Shown here piece after piece: positions 5,748 through 7,964 of a stretch of DNA of 7,964 bases. A program made the position numbers and the translations under genes. The notes beneath the pieces were generated by a model, which was not told where the DNA came from, ran no database searches, and saw only the letters and a list, made by a program, of their open reading frames with translations. Source of the stretch: Acidobacteriota bacterium (GTDB taxonomy: Bacteria > Acidobacteriota > Vicinamibacteria > Vicinamibacterales > JAKQTR01); assembly GCA_026393735.1 (NCBI GenBank), contig JAPKZP010000513.1:1-7964 (forward strand), read 5' to 3'. How positions within the stretch are numbered: position 1 is the first letter of the stretch; every line of letters starts with the position of its first letter.

Positions 5748-5809
5748 GCGGATTCGCGGGCGCCCCCGCATAACGTTGTGCTGCTTTCGAACCGATACCC
5801 TGATCACCT

Positions 5810-6301
5810 ATGACTCTGCGCCGGGCCGTTTGGCCGTGCCTGTGTCTCATCATCCTGGCGGCGGGCATTTCCGGGTGCGCGGGCCAGCAGCCGAAACCGC
5901 AGGTGCTCCCGCCCGGCGCCCGGGTGTCCGTCTCCGGGGCGGCGGTCGCCCGGACCGCCGAAACGCTGCTCGGTTCGCCCTACCGGGAGGGCGGGGTCCT
6001 TCCGAACGGCTTCGACTGCAGCGGGCTGGTGTGCTACGTGTTCGCGCGCCATGGTGTTGGCGTGCCCCGCGACGTGCGGCGCCAGGCCACGGTCGGCCGG
6101 GCGGTCACCCGCGACAAGCTCAAGCCCGGAGACCTGCTGTTCTTCACGACGACCGGGCCCGGCCCCACGCACGTCGCCATCGCGATCGACCACGACCACT
6201 TCGTCCACGCGCCCAAGACAGGCGCGGTCGTGCGCGTCGAATCGCTGCAGTCGGCCTACTGGGCGAAGCGGTTGCTCCAGGTGCGCCGCCTCACGGGCTG
6301 A
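5810..6301 (+). CDS. NlpC/P60-family lipoprotein, peptidoglycan endopeptidase
   Basis: A 163-residue lipoprotein and the only plus-strand gene. The N-terminus MTLRRAVWPC... has a positive n-region, a hydrophobic core and a lipobox ISGC, with lipidation at C23. Residues 45-160 form an NlpC/P60 cysteine peptidase domain, the family that cuts peptide stems of peptidoglycan next to diaminopimelate. The catalytic Cys is C70 in NGFDCSGLVCYVF, the catalytic His is H121 in GPTHVAIAI, and H133 in FVHAP is a good third polar residue. The GSPYREGG segment (56-62) before the Cys also fits. Length and layout match Spr/MepS-type single-domain lipoproteins. The ATG at 5810 is chosen because it gives a short normal lipoprotein leader; no Shine-Dalgarno is seen. 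It is divergent from the redox cluster. Family is firm; the exact cleaved bond is inferred from the family. Confidence 0.92.
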   Translation: MTLRRAVWPCLCLIILAAGISGCAGQQPKPQVLPPGARVSVSGAAVARTAETLLGSPYREGGVLPNGFDCSGLVCYVFARHGVGVPRDVRRQATVGRAVTRDKLKPGDLLFFTTTGPGPTHVAIAIDHDHFVHAPKTGAVVRVESLQSAYWAKRLLQVRRLTG

Positions 6302-6319
6302 TCCGCACCACAGGTCTTC

Positions 6320-6341
6320 GGGCGACCACAGGGGGTCGCCC
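6320..6341. repeat. Palindromic intergenic repeat, GGGCGACC type
   Basis: Arms GGGCGACC (6320-6327) and GGTCGCCC (6334-6341) flank a 6-base loop ACAGGG and are followed by CTACA. From memory, near-identical elements occur many times in GC-rich genomes of several phyla as dispersed intergenic units. It lies 18 bases past the NlpC/P60 stop, so it may also act as a terminator, although no T-run follows. Confidence 0.6.
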
Positions 6342-6425
6342 CTACACAGGCTGCGATCAAACGGGGTTCGGGGTTCGGATCTCACGCAGGCAGGATCGTC
6401 ACGGCCGGACCGAATGGAGTCGTGG

Positions 6426-6467
6426 AACAGGCCTTCAGGCCTGTTGTCGCAGGGCTGAAGCCCTGCG
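6426..6467. repeat. Double-hairpin dispersed repeat
   Basis: Two adjacent perfect palindromes: AACAGGCCT-TC-AGGCCTGTT (6426-6445) and CGCAGGGCT-GA-AGCCCTGCG (6448-6467), separated by GT. Each has 9-bp arms and a two-base centre, TC in one and GA in the other. The text (recognisable as ...CAGGCCTGTTGTCGCAGGGC...) is one I recall as recurring between genes in acidobacterial genomes; this is from memory. Only one copy is in this window. Confidence 0.6.
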
Positions 6468-6498
6468 CCACATCTGTCTTTGAAATCGCCTCTTGTGG

Positions 6499-7359
6499 CT
6501 ACCGGTGGGCGGCCTGGGCGACGGCAAGCCGCGGGTGGACGCCGCGCACGATGTGGGTCGGGCCGGGCGCCTCGACAACGCGAGCGGCGTGCGCGGAGAA
6601 CTGCCGCACGTCCAGATCGGCTTCGGTGTAGTGCCGCCGGTGCGCGCGATCGGCGAGCGGCACGACCTGCGCCACGCGCGGCGTGCGCGGCTGCTCGGCC
6701 AGGCGATCCCGGAATCGCTGCGGAAACGACGGGAAGCCGCCGAACGTCGTCCCGGTCACGCCGCCGAAACGCCGCTGCAGCCCCTCGAAGTCCATCTCGA
6801 GGAAGTCGTACGCCGCCGGGTCGGGCCTGCTGTCGAGATACTCGTGCACCATGCGGATCACGTCGCGGAAAAACTGCGGCGTATGCGTCAGGGCCGCCGG
6901 CCGGCCGTCGGCCTTCACGCTCGTGCGGATGCCTCCCTCGTGGGGGTCGACGTGATACAGCTCGTGGACGATGGTGTCGAGCTTCGCGAGCCAGTCCGCG
7001 CCCTTCGGGTACGCGCCTTCCTTGCGCGATCCCTTGAGCGTCTGGTCGCAGAAGCGCGGCAACGCCAGCGAGATCAGGTGGGAGATGCGCTGGCCGCCGA
7101 CGCGCACCTGCGGCGACCGCGTCACGAAGTACTCCGACCGCCGCGTGAGCTGCCCCGTCCGACGATCGCGCCAGTAGTAGTAGCCAGGCTCGCTGTCGGC
7201 CACCATCAGGGAATGGCAGGTGGCAAAGGCGCCGTGGGTGTCGGCCCGGCCGAACCTCGCGAACACCAGCACGCTCGGGACGTCGATCTGCGAGAGTGCG
7301 GGCACGCGGGAGACGATGTCCTCCATCAGGAGGCGGACGCGGTCGGTGTAGTTCATCAT
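6499..7359 (-). CDS. Putative HExxH zinc metallopeptidase
   Basis: 286 residues from the ATG at 7359. The core is VHELYH (HELYH at 132-136), the zincin HExxH motif in which two His bind zinc and Glu is the general base; a further ligand could be H140 (DPHEGG) or H159 (LTHTPQFF). Before it lie a conserved-looking N-terminal block (RVRLLMEDIVSRVPALSQID, VLVFARFGRADTHGAFATCH) with one Cys and a YYYWRDRRTG block. There is no signal peptide or membrane helix, so a cytoplasmic enzyme is expected. The C-terminal part is rich in His and Arg. The ATG at 7359 (with a second ATG at 7356) is preferred because the recognisable protein starts with MNYTDRVRLL; it lacks a Shine-Dalgarno. A GTG at 7410 adds 17 residues and has AGGAG 8 bases upstream. 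Substrate unknown; peptidase activity is inferred from the motif only. Confidence 0.8.
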   Translation of the reverse strand: MMNYTDRVRLLMEDIVSRVPALSQIDVPSVLVFARFGRADTHGAFATCHSLMVADSEPGYYYWRDRRTGQLTRRSEYFVTRSPQVRVGGQRISHLISLALPRFCDQTLKGSRKEGAYPKGADWLAKLDTIVHELYHVDPHEGGIRTSVKADGRPAALTHTPQFFRDVIRMVHEYLDSRPDPAAYDFLEMDFEGLQRRFGGVTGTTFGGFPSFPQRFRDRLAEQPRTPRVAQVVPLADRAHRRHYTEADLDVRQFSAHAARVVEAPGPTHIVRGVHPRLAVAQAAHR

Positions 7360-7391
7360 GTGGGATCGCGTGTCCCGGGGTTGACCCGACC

Positions 7392-7425
7392 CCAGGTGGA
7401 GTGCCGTCACACGGCACTCTCCTGG
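7392..7425 (-). promoter_or_regulatory. Hairpin enclosing an alternative start codon
   Basis: Arms 7399-7407 and 7411-7419 are a perfect 9-bp inverted repeat around the three bases CAC, and CCAGG/CCTGG (7392-7396, 7421-7425) extend the stem across a small internal loop. In minus-strand RNA the loop is GTG (7410), the in-frame start of the longer metallopeptidase form, and AGGAG (7423-7419) is inside the stem. It could regulate translation, or be the terminator of the repeat-protein gene upstream. No T-run follows. Confidence 0.45.
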
Positions 7426-7493
7426 ACACGCTTGGTTTGTCGGCGCGGGACGGCCAGGTCTTTAGTGTTCGGGCCTCTCCTCCCGCGTGCCGG

Positions 7494-7964
7494 CTACCCG
7501 CACAGGGCCGGCACACCACCGCCGGTGATCTGCTGATTCACCCGGGTGATGGCCTGGTCGTGCGTGCATCTGCCCAGGCGGTACCGCAGGTACTCCTGGA
7601 TCCAGACGACGTCGCCCTCGGCGTTGACCGACGTCTTGACGGCGCCGCGCTTCAGATCGTTCTTGTACACGTCCTCCAGGGCGAGGCGGAAGGCGTAGGT
7701 CTGGTCCCGGGGCGGGAAGCTGAACGAGGTCGTCGATGGCGGTGTGCCGCACGCGCCGGGAACGCCGCCGCCGTTGATCTGCGTCTTCACGCGCTCGGTG
7801 GCCTGGGCATCCGTGCACGTGTTCAGCCGGTAGCGCAGGTACTCCTGGATCCACACCACCGACCCCTCGGGATCGGTATAGGAATCCCCGGCCGGCCGCC
7901 CGAGCGCGTTCTTGTACGTCGCTTCGAGCCACGTCCGGAAGTCGTAGGTCTCGTTGCGCGGCGG
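7494..7964 (-). CDS. Tandem-repeat protein, partial (start beyond the window)
   Basis: The last 156 residues of a longer protein whose start lies past the right edge. It consists of two copies of a 73-residue unit joined by a 10-residue linker (TPPSTTSFSF), an exact 83-residue (249-bp) period without gaps; I count 44 of 73 identical residues. Shared parts are PPRxxTYxFR, LExxYKN, the strict VVWIQEYLRYRL block, a Cys ten residues after WIQ, QAxxRV, and GGGVPxxCG. The two Cys per unit could pair or bind a metal. I do not recognise the family with confidence; similar units occur, as I recall, in extracellular acidobacterial proteins. A GTG at 7859 is not a start because the repeat continues upstream of it in frame. 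The stop TAG lies inside an 8-bp hairpin (7487-7494/7507-7514). Gene order: 134 bases before the metallopeptidase ATG. Confidence 0.75.
   Translation of the reverse strand, partial: PPRNETYDFRTWLEATYKNALGRPAGDSYTDPEGSVVWIQEYLRYRLNTCTDAQATERVKTQINGGGVPGACGTPPSTTSFSFPPRDQTYAFRLALEDVYKNDLKRGAVKTSVNAEGDVVWIQEYLRYRLGRCTHDQAITRVNQQITGGGVPALCG
7494..7964. repeat. 249-bp tandem coding repeat, two units seen
   Basis: The DNA of the two units lines up at an offset of 249 bp, for example CGCAGGTACTCCTGGATCCA at 7585 and again at 7834. The unit at the window edge is cut, so further copies may follow. Confidence 0.75.

Larger units (their letters stand above)
6302..6498. other. Repeat-bearing spacer between convergent genes
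   Basis: This 197-bp gap separates the NlpC/P60 stop from the metallopeptidase stop. It contains one 8-bp stem hairpin at 6320-6341 and a pair of 9-bp stem hairpins at 6426-6467, described below. No open frame here looks genic. The hairpins could terminate both converging transcripts. Confidence 0.6.

Noticed and set aside
5764..5809. A promoter and ribosome site for the NlpC gene
   Set aside because: TTGTGC at 5776-5781 has no -10 at a proper distance and no purine-rich site precedes the ATG; nothing I would defend.
6320..6467. CRISPR array
   Set aside because: The repeats differ from each other, have no regular spacers, and no cas gene is present.
5776..6483. A 235-codon plus frame over the NlpC gene
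   Set aside because: It is in another frame than the lipoprotein and lacks its lipobox and catalytic motif.
5804..7519. A 571-codon minus-strand frame
   Set aside because: It overlaps the metallopeptidase in another frame and crosses the hairpin repeats and the NlpC gene antisense; no recognisable domain.

Overview
The window is GC-rich bacterial DNA, densely coding with codon use typical of such genomes. The gene content (a GFTLIE pseudopilin, an IPT plus beta-propeller protein, a short CxxC HNH nuclease, a Tat-type Rieske protein) and two hairpin repeat types in one spacer suggest Acidobacteriota, perhaps a Vicinamibacteria-like lineage. This placement is an inference from family resemblance and memory; no rRNA or marker gene is present. 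Seven of the eight complete genes, and the one partial gene, lie on the minus strand; only the NlpC/P60 lipoprotein is on plus.

Reading the minus strand in transcription order from the right edge: (i) a partial gene (7494 to the edge) built of 73-residue repeats at an exact 83-residue period; (ii) a putative HExxH metallopeptidase (6499-7359, or a GTG at 7410 that sits in the loop of a strong hairpin); (iii) a 197-bp spacer (6302-6498) with three compact hairpins of repeat type, separating it from the convergent NlpC/P60 gene (5810-6301, plus); (iv) a tight three-gene cluster, 5638 to 3945, encoding a secreted-start four-helix protein with cytochrome b561-like histidine spacing, a second four-helix membrane protein, and a Tat-signal Rieske protein, closed by a 13-bp perfect hairpin; (v) a second operon, 3863 to 749, encoding an HNH nuclease, an IPT/beta-propeller protein and an APC amino acid permease, the last two overlapping as ATGA; (vi) a monocistronic type IV pilin-like/pseudopilin gene (615 to 88) with its own promoter, followed by a hairpin.

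The most interesting unit is cluster (iv). The spacing and ribosome-binding sites imply co-expression, and the three products together look like a small envelope electron-transfer module: a possible di-haem b561-like membrane protein, a partner four-helix protein with intramembrane histidines, and an exported [2Fe-2S] Rieske subunit that keeps the Ser/Tyr of high-potential Rieske proteins but lacks their disulfide cysteines. That combination is an inference from motifs; no substrate is evident. Other points of regulatory interest are a promoter with overlapping palindrome that would make the HNH mRNA leaderless, and a hairpin sequestering a possible start codon of the metallopeptidase.
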